The notes under the pieces were generated by a model that worked only from the letters and a program-made list of their open reading frames with translations, was not told the DNA's origin and did not search any database. Positions 1-7,691 of a stretch of 8,173 bases of DNA are shown here, in pieces (within the stretch, counting starts at the first letter, position 1; every line of letters begins with the position of its first letter). The DNA is from JAFDZO01 sp041859205 (lineage in GTDB: Bacteria; Bacteroidota; Ignavibacteria; Tepidaquicellales; Tepidaquicellaceae). The DNA is taken from NCBI GenBank assembly GCA_041859205.1, contig JBHEKU010000001.1, positions 1 through 8,173 on the forward strand, in the 5' to 3' direction. The position numbers and the translations under genes are program-made.

Positions 1-1194
1 AATGAAAATTTAATTCTACGCGAGCTTTCATTCGATAAAGAAGAAATCATTCGGAAAGATAATCTTGAAAATTCTTTAAAAAATATTATCGGTACAAATC
101 TCTTCAGGCAGGTGAGTTTTGATTTTGATTTTGAAAAGAAAAGATACCAGCCTGATTTATTGATCAGAGTCGTTGAAAGAAGCTCCAGAAACATTCGAAT
201 TTCAGGAAGAGTAGACAACGAAAGAAATCTTCAAGGATATTTTGACATAAGAGATGAGAATTTATTCGGGACCGGTTTAGAAGCCGGAGCATTTTTTGCG
301 GGAGGTTTGCGTAACCAATATTTCGAATTTGAATTTAAATCAAATCAGTTATTTAAATCTCCTTTGACATATGATTTATCTTATTACACAGGATTTAAAA
401 ATATATATGAGTATAAAACCTCTATAGATAATGTTAACAATGAGTATGACAGGACACAAACAGGCGAATATAAAAATAAAAAAACCGGCTATAGTATACT
501 TGTTGGTTTACAGGTTGAAAAATTGGGGACAATTTATGGAAAATTGGGATTTGAATATCTTGCTGCGCAAAATCTTACTCCGGTGAATTCATTACGGGAG
601 GAATATAATACACTTAAGTTTAAATTCGGCGGAAACTTTGATACGCGCGATATTCTCCCTTATCCCATGAACGGTTCATTAATAAATTTTTTCTATGAAA
701 CGTCACAGAACAGATTAGGAGCTGATATCAGTTACTCAAAATTATTTTTGAATTATGAACAATATGTATCTTTAGGCAGACTTCATACAATAAGACCTAG
801 ATTTATATTTGGTTCTGCGGATAAGACTACTCCCCTACCGGAATATTTTACAATCGGTGGAGAGGATTCATTCTATGGTATGGTTGAAGATGAGGCCACA
901 GGAAGACAAATTCTGGAATTTTCACTTGAGTACAGATTTAAATCCCCATTTAAATTCTTCTTTGATACCTACTTCAAAACGCGTTACGATATAGGCAGAA
1001 TTTGGGACAATACCACTGATGTAAAATTTAAGGATTTGCGTCATGGAATAGGGAGTTCAATATGTTTTGATACTCCTGTCGGTGAATCTAGCTTTTCCGT
1101 GGGTAAAACATTTTTAATTCAAAAAGGATTAACTCAGGATTCTTTTATTTTTGGACCATTTACATATTATTTTTCAATAGGATATAAATTTTAA
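1..1194 (+). CDS. Omp85-superfamily outer-membrane barrel protein, 5'-truncated; probably the C-terminal half of a patatin-like phospholipase
   Basis: The frame is open from base 1, so the gene begins upstream and 397 residues are visible. The GTG at 112 is an internal valine, not the start. Codons 1-55 look like the end of a POTRA domain (GTNLFRQVSFDF, then DLLIRVVERS). The rest is a beta-barrel of alternating aromatic/polar strands with turns rich in G, N and D, ending YYFSIGYKF; a terminal Phe after an aromatic-rich strand is the usual outer-membrane assembly signal. The block RVDNERNLQGYFDIRDENLF at the POTRA/barrel junction and a GGEDSFYGM loop at codons 286-294 recall PlpD-like proteins, in which a patatin lipase is followed by POTRA and barrel. 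The patatin part would lie outside the window, so the enzyme call is inference; a BamA/TamA-like protein is the alternative. The superfamily call is firm. No terminator hairpin follows the stop. Confidence 0.82.
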   Translation, partial: NENLILRELSFDKEEIIRKDNLENSLKNIIGTNLFRQVSFDFDFEKKRYQPDLLIRVVERSSRNIRISGRVDNERNLQGYFDIRDENLFGTGLEAGAFFAGGLRNQYFEFEFKSNQLFKSPLTYDLSYYTGFKNIYEYKTSIDNVNNEYDRTQTGEYKNKKTGYSILVGLQVEKLGTIYGKLGFEYLAAQNLTPVNSLREEYNTLKFKFGGNFDTRDILPYPMNGSLINFFYETSQNRLGADISYSKLFLNYEQYVSLGRLHTIRPRFIFGSADKTTPLPEYFTIGGEDSFYGMVEDEATGRQILEFSLEYRFKSPFKFFFDTYFKTRYDIGRIWDNTTDVKFKDLRHGIGSSICFDTPVGESSFSVGKTFLIQKGLTQDSFIFGPFTYYFSIGYKF

Positions 1195-1241
1195 TTTCCC
1201 CTCTTTTCATCTAAATATTGAAGTTCTTTTTATAACTTAAA

Positions 1242-1263
1242 TAGTTAATTTTCGTATTAACTA
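1242..1263. promoter_or_regulatory. 8-bp inverted repeat upstream of the first phosphatase gene
   Basis: TAGTTAAT and ATTAACTA form a perfect 8-bp inverted repeat around a 6-base spacer, ending 21 bases before the ATG at 1285. A further TAACT at 1233-1237 is an inverted match to the left arm, so that arm could pair with either flank. No run of T follows, so it is not an intrinsic terminator. It could be an operator or a leader hairpin. Chance occurrence in AT-rich DNA is possible, and no clear promoter boxes could be placed around it. Confidence 0.35.
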
Positions 1264-1284
1264 CCAACTTCACAATTTTAATTA

Positions 1285-3801
1285 ATGCTCTCCGGTAAAA
1301 TTTCTGAAAATACCGTAAGAACTGCACTGATTTTAATAACTACTTACTTTGTATTAATATTTGGTGCAATTATTCTTAATGTTTATACTAATCCTTTAGG
1401 AATTGATGACTCTTTAAAATCACAAATTCCTTCCGGAGAGCATGCAGGTATGTTTGCTTTTGCTCAGGTTAATGCCGGTGGAGTTACGGAGCAGGCCGGA
1501 ATTAAAGTTGGCGATATTCTGGTAGCGATTAACGGAGAAAGAATAACAAATACTCTTCAGGATCAATTTATATTAAACAAACTGAAACCTAATGAGATTG
1601 TTGAGTATACAATAATCAGAGACGGTCAGCCGATAAGTATAAACGTTAAGCCTAGAAAATATTTTCACCTCCTTTTTTACATTTTTGCTCTTCAGGGATT
1701 TATATTTCTTCTCATAGGATTTTTAGTCGGCTATTCAGCACCAAAAGAAAAAGCATCTTTGCTTTTCTACTCTTTAGGGATGAGTTGCTCTTTGGGATTT
1801 TTAATCTACGGCGGCGTGCAGCTTTATTTTTCAGGCTCATCTTTTATTCTATATAATTGCTTCTTCTTTTCATTACTGTTTCTTCCAATTTTAATACATT
1901 TTTTTGCAAGTTATCCCATAGATTACAAGTCAAAGCTCAGGAAGCCTTTAATACTCTTAAATTATCTGTTCATTTTTTTATTACAAATAGCTCTTAACTT
2001 AAATGATGTTTATAACTTTGTAGAGCTGCCGATAGTTTTTTACAGATTCATACAGTTTATTAATCTGGCTTATATAATAATTGCATTATTATTCCTGATA
2101 AAAGCTTATGTCAAAATCAGATTAGAAGACCTTGCCCTGAAAAAGTCTTTAAGAATTATTTTAATTGGCTTTATCATCGGAGTTTTTGGTCTCATTTATT
2201 ATTTCATACTGCTTTCATTTATTTATACAACAAGCAATGCTTATAATACTCTTTTCAGAATTCCGACAATTGCAGTGCTTGCAATTCCTCTTTCTTTAGG
2301 CTACTCAATTTTTAAATACAGAATTCTTGAGACTGAATTTATTATAAAGAAGAGCCTTGTCTTCGGTATAGTTACGGCTTTTATTGTAGGATTTTATCTT
2401 TTAATAGTCTTCTTAATAGATAACTTTGTCTCAGTATATTTTAATACGAATAAGCAAATTCTCACAATTACAGTCGTCATTATCATTACTTTTACCTTCG
2501 ACTTTGTAAACAAAAAAGCCAAAGATTACATAGATAAAAAACTTTACAGAGAGCGTTACAATTACAGACGCTCGCTTCTGGAGTTTACCACTGAAATACA
2601 ATATCTTCCCAATATAAAACAAATCATTGAAATTTTTGCGCGTATCGTAAAGAAATCGATGGGAGTGAAAAGAATGGATATTGTGATTAAAGATCTGGCA
2701 TATTTTAATCTTCTTCAGGAAACAAATTACCTGCAAGACAGACAATTCAGTGATGAAGATGACGATAAAAGTATCCCTTATCTAAAATTATTTACAAAAG
2801 ATAAAAAATCTAAACTACTATATAGTCTTCAGCTTCAGGAGTTAAAACTAACTGAAACTGAAAAAAAAGTTATTACAGATGCAGGTATTGTTTTATCGGT
2901 ACCTCTTATTTACGATGATAATTTAATAGGGGCGCTTAACTTCGGACCTAAAGATTCAGGTAAAGCTTACTCTGATGAAGATATTGATCTACTTGAGACA
3001 TTATCTTCTCACTGCGCAGTGGCTTTTGAAAACTCACGGTTATTAAGGGAAGAATTAGAAAAAAAGAAACTTGACGAAGAGTTGTCGATAGCAAAAAATA
3101 TTCAGGCAGGTCTGCTTCCTAAACTTACTAAAAAAATTCAAGGTCTGGATATAAATGGCATTTCAATTCCTGCAAAAGAAATAGGAGGAGATTTTTACGA
3201 TTGCATCGAAATGGGTAATGAAAGATATTTGCTTGTGATAGGAGATGTTTCTGGTAAAGGTATTCCTGCTGCGCTCTACATGGCTAAAATACAGGCGATG
3301 ATTCAGTATGCCTCAGGCATTTATTCTACTCCTAAAGAAATTTTGCAGGCAGTAAATAATCTAATTTATGAAAGCATTGATAGAAAATCTTTTGTAACAA
3401 TTGAGCTGGCTATATTTGATTTAAAAAATAAGAAAGTAAAAATATGCCGTGCTGGCCATAATCCGTCTATATCGGTAAAAAAGGATACAATTAACTTTAT
3501 TACCAATACCGGGATAGGAATAGGATTAGATAAAGAAAAAATCTTCAATGAAAATCTTACAGAAAGTGAACTTGATATAACTCCCGGTGAAACGTTCGTA
3601 TTCTACACGGACGGACTTACAGAGGCATTCGATGAAAAGAAAGAATTGTATTCACAAAAAAGATTATTTGAAATACTTGGAAAAAACAAAGACTGTGATG
3701 CAAATGACTTAACCAAGAAGTGCATTGATGACATAATTTTGTTCAGAGGAAATGCCGAACAAAACGATGATATTACACTGCTTATAGTTAAAACAACGTA
3801 A
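1285..3801 (+). CDS. PDZ-containing polytopic membrane sensor with GAF and SpoIIE/RsbU-type PP2C phosphatase domains (paralogue 1)
   Basis: An 838-residue inner-membrane phosphoserine/threonine phosphatase. Domains in order are: membrane helix at about 13-31; PDZ at about 53-122 (GGVTEQAG, then GDILVAING); nine further hydrophobic helices between about 127 and 408; a basic helical linker at 409-433; GAF at about 440-588; a signalling helix at 589-612 ending IQAGLLP; and a SpoIIE-type PP2C domain to the end. Putative metal ligands are present: GGDFYD (D636), GDVSGKG (D654), YTDGLTEA (D776) and DDIT (D828/D829), with the family block RAGHNP at 722-727. Lysine- and arginine-rich loops alternate so that the N-terminus and catalytic end lie in the cytoplasm and the PDZ in the periplasm. 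The segment IPLSLGYSIFKYRILE (334-349) resembles the membrane module of ComP-like histidine kinases. By family, the likely substrate is a phosphorylated STAS anti-sigma antagonist; none is encoded here. The start is the only ATG near the frame opening and has an AT-rich leader without SD. The ligand is unknown. Confidence 0.88.
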   Translation: MLSGKISENTVRTALILITTYFVLIFGAIILNVYTNPLGIDDSLKSQIPSGEHAGMFAFAQVNAGGVTEQAGIKVGDILVAINGERITNTLQDQFILNKLKPNEIVEYTIIRDGQPISINVKPRKYFHLLFYIFALQGFIFLLIGFLVGYSAPKEKASLLFYSLGMSCSLGFLIYGGVQLYFSGSSFILYNCFFFSLLFLPILIHFFASYPIDYKSKLRKPLILLNYLFIFLLQIALNLNDVYNFVELPIVFYRFIQFINLAYIIIALLFLIKAYVKIRLEDLALKKSLRIILIGFIIGVFGLIYYFILLSFIYTTSNAYNTLFRIPTIAVLAIPLSLGYSIFKYRILETEFIIKKSLVFGIVTAFIVGFYLLIVFLIDNFVSVYFNTNKQILTITVVIIITFTFDFVNKKAKDYIDKKLYRERYNYRRSLLEFTTEIQYLPNIKQIIEIFARIVKKSMGVKRMDIVIKDLAYFNLLQETNYLQDRQFSDEDDDKSIPYLKLFTKDKKSKLLYSLQLQELKLTETEKKVITDAGIVLSVPLIYDDNLIGALNFGPKDSGKAYSDEDIDLLETLSSHCAVAFENSRLLREELEKKKLDEELSIAKNIQAGLLPKLTKKIQGLDINGISIPAKEIGGDFYDCIEMGNERYLLVIGDVSGKGIPAALYMAKIQAMIQYASGIYSTPKEILQAVNNLIYESIDRKSFVTIELAIFDLKNKKVKICRAGHNPSISVKKDTINFITNTGIGIGLDKEKIFNENLTESELDITPGETFVFYTDGLTEAFDEKKELYSQKRLFEILGKNKDCDANDLTKKCIDDIILFRGNAEQNDDITLLIVKTT

Positions 3802-3805
3802 GGAA

Positions 3806-3825
3806 TTACAGCTGTAACATTTTTT
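3806..3825 (+). terminator. Palindrome followed by a T-run between the two phosphatase genes (weak terminator or operator)
   Basis: TTACAGCTGTAA at 3806-3817 is a perfect 12-bp palindrome, followed after two bases by six T at 3820-3825. It lies five bases past the stop of the first phosphatase gene. With a four-base loop only a 4-bp stem remains, which is weak for intrinsic termination. A dimeric protein-binding site or partial attenuation between the two genes is equally plausible. A second short palindrome, TGTATACA, lies at 3835-3842 in the same gap. Confidence 0.25.
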
Positions 3826-3859
3826 AATTTATTGTGTATACAAAGAATATAAATTGCTT

Positions 3860-6364
3860 ATGAAATTCATAAACAAATATTCCGAACAGACCCTCAGATA
3901 TTTTGTCATAATCATAGGATTAATTACATTCTTAATTTCATCCTATTCTTTCCTTGACAATTCTGTATTCAACAGGATGACAAATGACGATTGTTTATGG
4001 ATTGATGACTACAATGGTGTTAAAGCAAAGGAATCTTTATTCATTGTTCAGATTGTTCCTGGAGGCGTTACCGATAAAGCAGGTGTTAAAGACGGTGATA
4101 TACTTGTAGAAATAAACGGCAAAAAATTTAAGGATATAAAAGAAGCTCAATGGCTTATTAATCAGGCTGAATCGGGCGAAGTACTTACATATACACTCGT
4201 AAGAGACAATGAAGTTTTAAAACTTTCATTTCAGGCATATAAATTTTTTAATCTTGTTTTAATAGTATCCTTTTTCCTTAGCTTAGGTTTTCTCATCATC
4301 GGATTTGTAGTTGGCTATTCGAAGCCGAAAGAAATTACATCCCAAATATTTTTCTTTCTTTCGATGGCATTCGCAATTTCATATTCTCCCGGTCTTGATT
4401 ATTTTTCAGGTTATCCATGGACGATTGTCTATAGCTATATTGTTCTAAAAGCTATTGGTGGTGCGTTCGTAAATCCGTTATTCATACATTTCTTTATTAC
4501 TTACCCCATTAAATACGAATTCAAAAGGCGTAAACTTTTCTTATGGATAATTTACGGAGTTAGTATTATTCTTATTCTGCTTACTTTCTTTGTTACTGTT
4601 GATATCCCGGGTTTTGCATATTTAAGCGGTATTTATATGTCAATAGGCTTCCATTATCTCATAAAATCTTATCGTAAATCTGAAAGTGAGATAATAAAAA
4701 AATCATTCCGTGTTATCATAGGAGGTTTTATTTTAGGATTTATAGGCCTTACTTACTTATTAGTTTATACTGTTTTTGTTAAAAAAGCAACTTTCCTTGT
4801 TTCACCATTATGGTTTGCTCCGTTCCTGCTTGTGCTGGCAATACCGGTTTCATTCGGATATTCAATTTTCAAATATAAAATTCTTGATACAGAATTTATT
4901 ATTAAAAAAGGACTGGTATTCGGTATTCTCACCTCTATAATTGTCCTGTTTTATCTTGGAATTGTGTACACTGCAGATACTATACTTAGCGGCTATATTG
5001 GTACAGACAGAAAAGTAATTACTTTCACGGCTATAATCGTAATAACGTTCACCTTTGATTTCTTTAACAAGAGGGCAAAGGATTTTGTAGATAAACAGTT
5101 TTATAAAGACAGATATAATTACAGAAAAGCTCTGCTTGATTTTTCTCAGGAGCTTCCAAAAATGAAAAGCATTCGTCAGGTACTGGATAAACTTGGAATA
5201 TCTGCGAAGCAAATAATGGGAATTGCAAAACTGAACGTATGGATTTATGATGACAGGTATTTGAATATTCTAAAGAAAGAGATTCAGTTAAAAGAAGAAA
5301 ACAAAACGATTACATTCAAAGATATTTGGTTAGATGAACTGATGATAAAAATATTTAAGGATAATACAGAACCTGTTTTATTATCTGATATAGAAATTGA
5401 TGAATTAAATCTCAGTGAACAGGATGTAGAGGCAATACGTAAGGCAAATATTTATTTAGCCGTACCAATTTATCTTAAGGATAAGCTAATCGGCGCTTTA
5501 AACTTCAGTAAAAAACCATCAGGGAAGGAATACTCAGAAGAAGATCTTGATCTTTTAAAAACAATTGCATCACAGACTGCAATTTCATTTGAAAGCGCAA
5601 GACTTCAGTTGGAGGAAGTTGATAAACAAAAAATTGATGAAGAGCTTGGTATAGCCAGAAAAATTCAGGAGAGCTTATTACCCGATAGAGCAATAGAAAT
5701 TGAAGGTCTCGATTTAACCGGCTCTTCAAGTCCGGCAAAAACTATAGGCGGCGATTTTTATGACTTAATAAAAATCAGTGATAAGAAACTATTAGTAATT
5801 GTAGCAGATGTATCAGGTAAGGGTATTCCTGCAGCATTAAATTTATCTAAAGTGCAGGCGATGATTCAGTTCTCAACAAAAATATTTGATTCACCTAAGG
5901 ATATATTGAAATCGGTAAACAAGCAGATTTACAATAAGATTGACAGAAAGTCATTTGTAACTATTGCCGCAGGATTATTTGATCTGGAAAATATGACGCT
6001 GAAAATCTGCAGAGCAGGACATAACCCGACACTTTATGCCAACAAGAATGAAGTAAAAGAAATAAACTCAAAAGGAATTGGTTTAGGTTTGGATAATGCC
6101 AAACTCTTCGATGCCAATTTACAGGAAATCGAATTGAAGTTAAATAAAGATGATATATTCTTATTTTATTCGGATGGACTAACTGAGGCAATGAATTCTT
6201 TTAAAGAAGAGTTCGGATTAAATAATGTGAAGAGAATATTAAAAGATAATGTTGACGGTAACTCTAATGATATACAAAGAAATCTCATAGATGAAGTGAA
6301 GGCTTTCAAAGGAAGCGCTGAACAGAATGATGACATTACACTTGTAACAATAAAAATTAAATAG
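3860..6364 (+). CDS. PDZ-containing polytopic membrane sensor with GAF and SpoIIE/RsbU-type PP2C phosphatase domains (paralogue 2)
   Basis: An 834-residue paralogue of the upstream gene with the same layout throughout: helix at about 12-32; periplasmic PDZ at about 58-125 (GGVTDKAG, GDILVEING); nine more helices between about 129 and 402; linker 403-435; GAF at about 437-583; signalling helix 585-608 (IQESLLP); PP2C domain to the end. Catalytic motifs are intact: GGDFYD (D632), ADVSGKG (D650, with Ala replacing the Gly of paralogue 1), YSDGLTEA (D772) and DDIT (D824/D825). By eye the phosphatase domains are about half identical to paralogue 1, while the membrane and GAF parts differ more. I chose ATG 3860 over an in-frame TTG at 3854 because the paralogues then align from the first residues (SEQTLR against SENTVR). 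The 58-bp gap suggests co-transcription with paralogue 1. Retained active-site residues argue that both are working phosphatases, perhaps with different signals or forming heterodimers (inference). Confidence 0.88.
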   Translation: MKFINKYSEQTLRYFVIIIGLITFLISSYSFLDNSVFNRMTNDDCLWIDDYNGVKAKESLFIVQIVPGGVTDKAGVKDGDILVEINGKKFKDIKEAQWLINQAESGEVLTYTLVRDNEVLKLSFQAYKFFNLVLIVSFFLSLGFLIIGFVVGYSKPKEITSQIFFFLSMAFAISYSPGLDYFSGYPWTIVYSYIVLKAIGGAFVNPLFIHFFITYPIKYEFKRRKLFLWIIYGVSIILILLTFFVTVDIPGFAYLSGIYMSIGFHYLIKSYRKSESEIIKKSFRVIIGGFILGFIGLTYLLVYTVFVKKATFLVSPLWFAPFLLVLAIPVSFGYSIFKYKILDTEFIIKKGLVFGILTSIIVLFYLGIVYTADTILSGYIGTDRKVITFTAIIVITFTFDFFNKRAKDFVDKQFYKDRYNYRKALLDFSQELPKMKSIRQVLDKLGISAKQIMGIAKLNVWIYDDRYLNILKKEIQLKEENKTITFKDIWLDELMIKIFKDNTEPVLLSDIEIDELNLSEQDVEAIRKANIYLAVPIYLKDKLIGALNFSKKPSGKEYSEEDLDLLKTIASQTAISFESARLQLEEVDKQKIDEELGIARKIQESLLPDRAIEIEGLDLTGSSSPAKTIGGDFYDLIKISDKKLLVIVADVSGKGIPAALNLSKVQAMIQFSTKIFDSPKDILKSVNKQIYNKIDRKSFVTIAAGLFDLENMTLKICRAGHNPTLYANKNEVKEINSKGIGLGLDNAKLFDANLQEIELKLNKDDIFLFYSDGLTEAMNSFKEEFGLNNVKRILKDNVDGNSNDIQRNLIDEVKAFKGSAEQNDDITLVTIKIK

Positions 6365-6377
6365 GCTTCCCTAAGCC
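6364..6377 (+). other. Short GC-rich hairpin at the stop codon before purB
   Basis: GGCTT, a CCCT loop and AAGCC form a 5-bp stem whose first G is the last base of the phosphatase TAG stop. No T-run follows and purB starts 17 bases later, so it is not an intrinsic terminator. It may affect mRNA stability or simply be chance. Confidence 0.25.
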
Positions 6378-6394
6378 ACAAATCTCTCAATAAT

Positions 6395-7687
6395 ATGATT
6401 GCGCGTTACTCAAGAAAACAGGTCAGTGATATCTGGTCTGACGAAGCCCGTTTTAGGATATGGCTTGATATAGAAATACTTGCATGCGAAGCGCAGGCAA
6501 ACCTTGGCATCATTCCACAATCAGCAGTAAAAAACATCAGAGCAAAAGCAAAGTTCAATACTCAAAAGATACTTCGTATAGAGGAGAAAGTGAAACATGA
6601 CGTTATTGCTTTTCTTACCAATGTAGGCGAGTATGTCGGAATGGATTCCAGATTTATTCATATGGGAATGACAAGCTCAGATGTTGTTGACACATGTTTA
6701 TCAGTACAGATGAAACAGGCAGGTGAGATAATTCTCAAAGACTTAATTGACGTGAGGGAGAGCTTAAAGAAGAAGGCAAAAAGGTATAAGTACCTTACGC
6801 AAATCGGAAGAACACACGGAGTGCATGCAGAGCCTATAACTCTGGGGCTTAAGTTTGCTTTATGGTACGATGAGATGAACCGAAACATCGAGAGGATGAA
6901 AAGAGCAATTGATACGATTTCAGTTGGGCAGATCTCAGGCGCAGTAGGAACATACGAACACCTTTCACCAAAAGTCGAAGCTTACGTTTGTAAGAAACTG
7001 GGACTAAAAACTACAAAGATATCAACTCAGATATTGCAAAGAGACAGACATGCAGAGTACATGAATACATTAGCTTTGATTGGTTCATCCATCGAGAAGT
7101 TTACAACAGAGATAAGACATCTTCAAAAGACTGAAACGCTTGAACTTGAGGAGTCATTTTCCAAAGGGCAGAAGGGCTCATCGGCTATGCCTCATAAGAA
7201 GAATCCAATTACCTGCGAACGGCTTTCCGGAATGGCAAGAGTGCTGAGAGGCAATGCATTAGCTTCAATGGAGAATATTGCACTATGGCATGAAAGAGAT
7301 ATAAGCCACTCATCCGTTGAAAGGATAGTAGTACCGGATTCGACTATACTCACTGATTACGTGCTTTATCAATTCAAGCAAATAATTGATAATATAGTGG
7401 TTTACGAAGATAGCATTAAGAAGAATTTAAACCTTACGAACGGATTAATTTTTTCTCAGACTGTTTTGTTAAAGCTGATTGAGAAAAAAATGAAGAGAGA
7501 AACTGCATACAAAATTGTACAGGATGTCGCAATGAAATGCTGGAGAGAGAAAATCAGTTTCTTTGATTTACTAAAGAACGATAATGAAGTTAAAAAATAC
7601 TTAACCGAAAAAGAACTGACTGATATTTTCGATTATTCAAAATCGAAAAAGAACATAGATTTTATTTTTAAAAGAGTGGGACTTTAA
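6395..7687 (+). CDS. purB: Adenylosuccinate lyase
   Basis: A full-length 430-residue cytoplasmic lyase of the fumarase/aspartase superfamily. It acts twice in purine synthesis, splitting fumarate from SAICAR to give AICAR and from adenylosuccinate to give AMP. The start MIARYSRKQVSDIWS is typical of the short, B. subtilis-like PurB. The superfamily signature GSSAMPHKKNP lies at 261-271 on the mobile catalytic loop. Residues known as catalytic in the B. subtilis enzyme fall at identical numbers here: H68, H89 (HMGMTSSD), H141 (GRTHGVHAEP), K268 and E275, so there is no net insertion or deletion up to that point. The C-terminus ends normally in FIFKRVGL. The active form is a homotetramer with shared active sites (family knowledge). 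The gap to the upstream phosphatase gene is 30 bp, so co-transcription is likely, although no functional link is evident. The ATG has an AT-rich leader with no SD. Confidence 0.97.
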   Translation: MIARYSRKQVSDIWSDEARFRIWLDIEILACEAQANLGIIPQSAVKNIRAKAKFNTQKILRIEEKVKHDVIAFLTNVGEYVGMDSRFIHMGMTSSDVVDTCLSVQMKQAGEIILKDLIDVRESLKKKAKRYKYLTQIGRTHGVHAEPITLGLKFALWYDEMNRNIERMKRAIDTISVGQISGAVGTYEHLSPKVEAYVCKKLGLKTTKISTQILQRDRHAEYMNTLALIGSSIEKFTTEIRHLQKTETLELEESFSKGQKGSSAMPHKKNPITCERLSGMARVLRGNALASMENIALWHERDISHSSVERIVVPDSTILTDYVLYQFKQIIDNIVVYEDSIKKNLNLTNGLIFSQTVLLKLIEKKMKRETAYKIVQDVAMKCWREKISFFDLLKNDNEVKKYLTEKELTDIFDYSKSKKNIDFIFKRVGL

Positions 7688-7691
7688 TCAG

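Noticed and set aside
809..994. Second + strand reading frame inside the barrel gene
   Set aside because: It lies entirely within a well-supported coding frame and shows no domain or leader of its own.
112..1194. Start of the outer-membrane protein gene at GTG 112
   Set aside because: The same frame is open to base 1 and encodes POTRA-like sequence before this codon, so the GTG is internal and the gene is cut by the window edge.
1218..1254. Bacteroidota-type promoter (TTG and TAnnTTTG boxes) ahead of the first phosphatase gene
   Set aside because: TTG at 1218 and a TAATTTTC near-match at 1246 exist, but the spacer is 25 bases, longer than the usual 19-21, and the last base of the -7 box is wrong.
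2431..2745. Minus-strand open frame, and similar ones at 3366-3548, 4862-5212, 5505-5738, 5961-6191, 6166-6390 and 6658-6888
   Set aside because: All are antisense to strong conserved genes, have no recognisable domains, and are explained by low stop density opposite those genes.
3854..3859. TTG start for the second phosphatase gene
   Set aside because: An ATG follows two codons later and alignment with the first paralogue fits that ATG.
6364..6377. Intrinsic terminator before purB
   Set aside because: The hairpin is only 5 bp and no T-run follows; purB begins 17 bases later.
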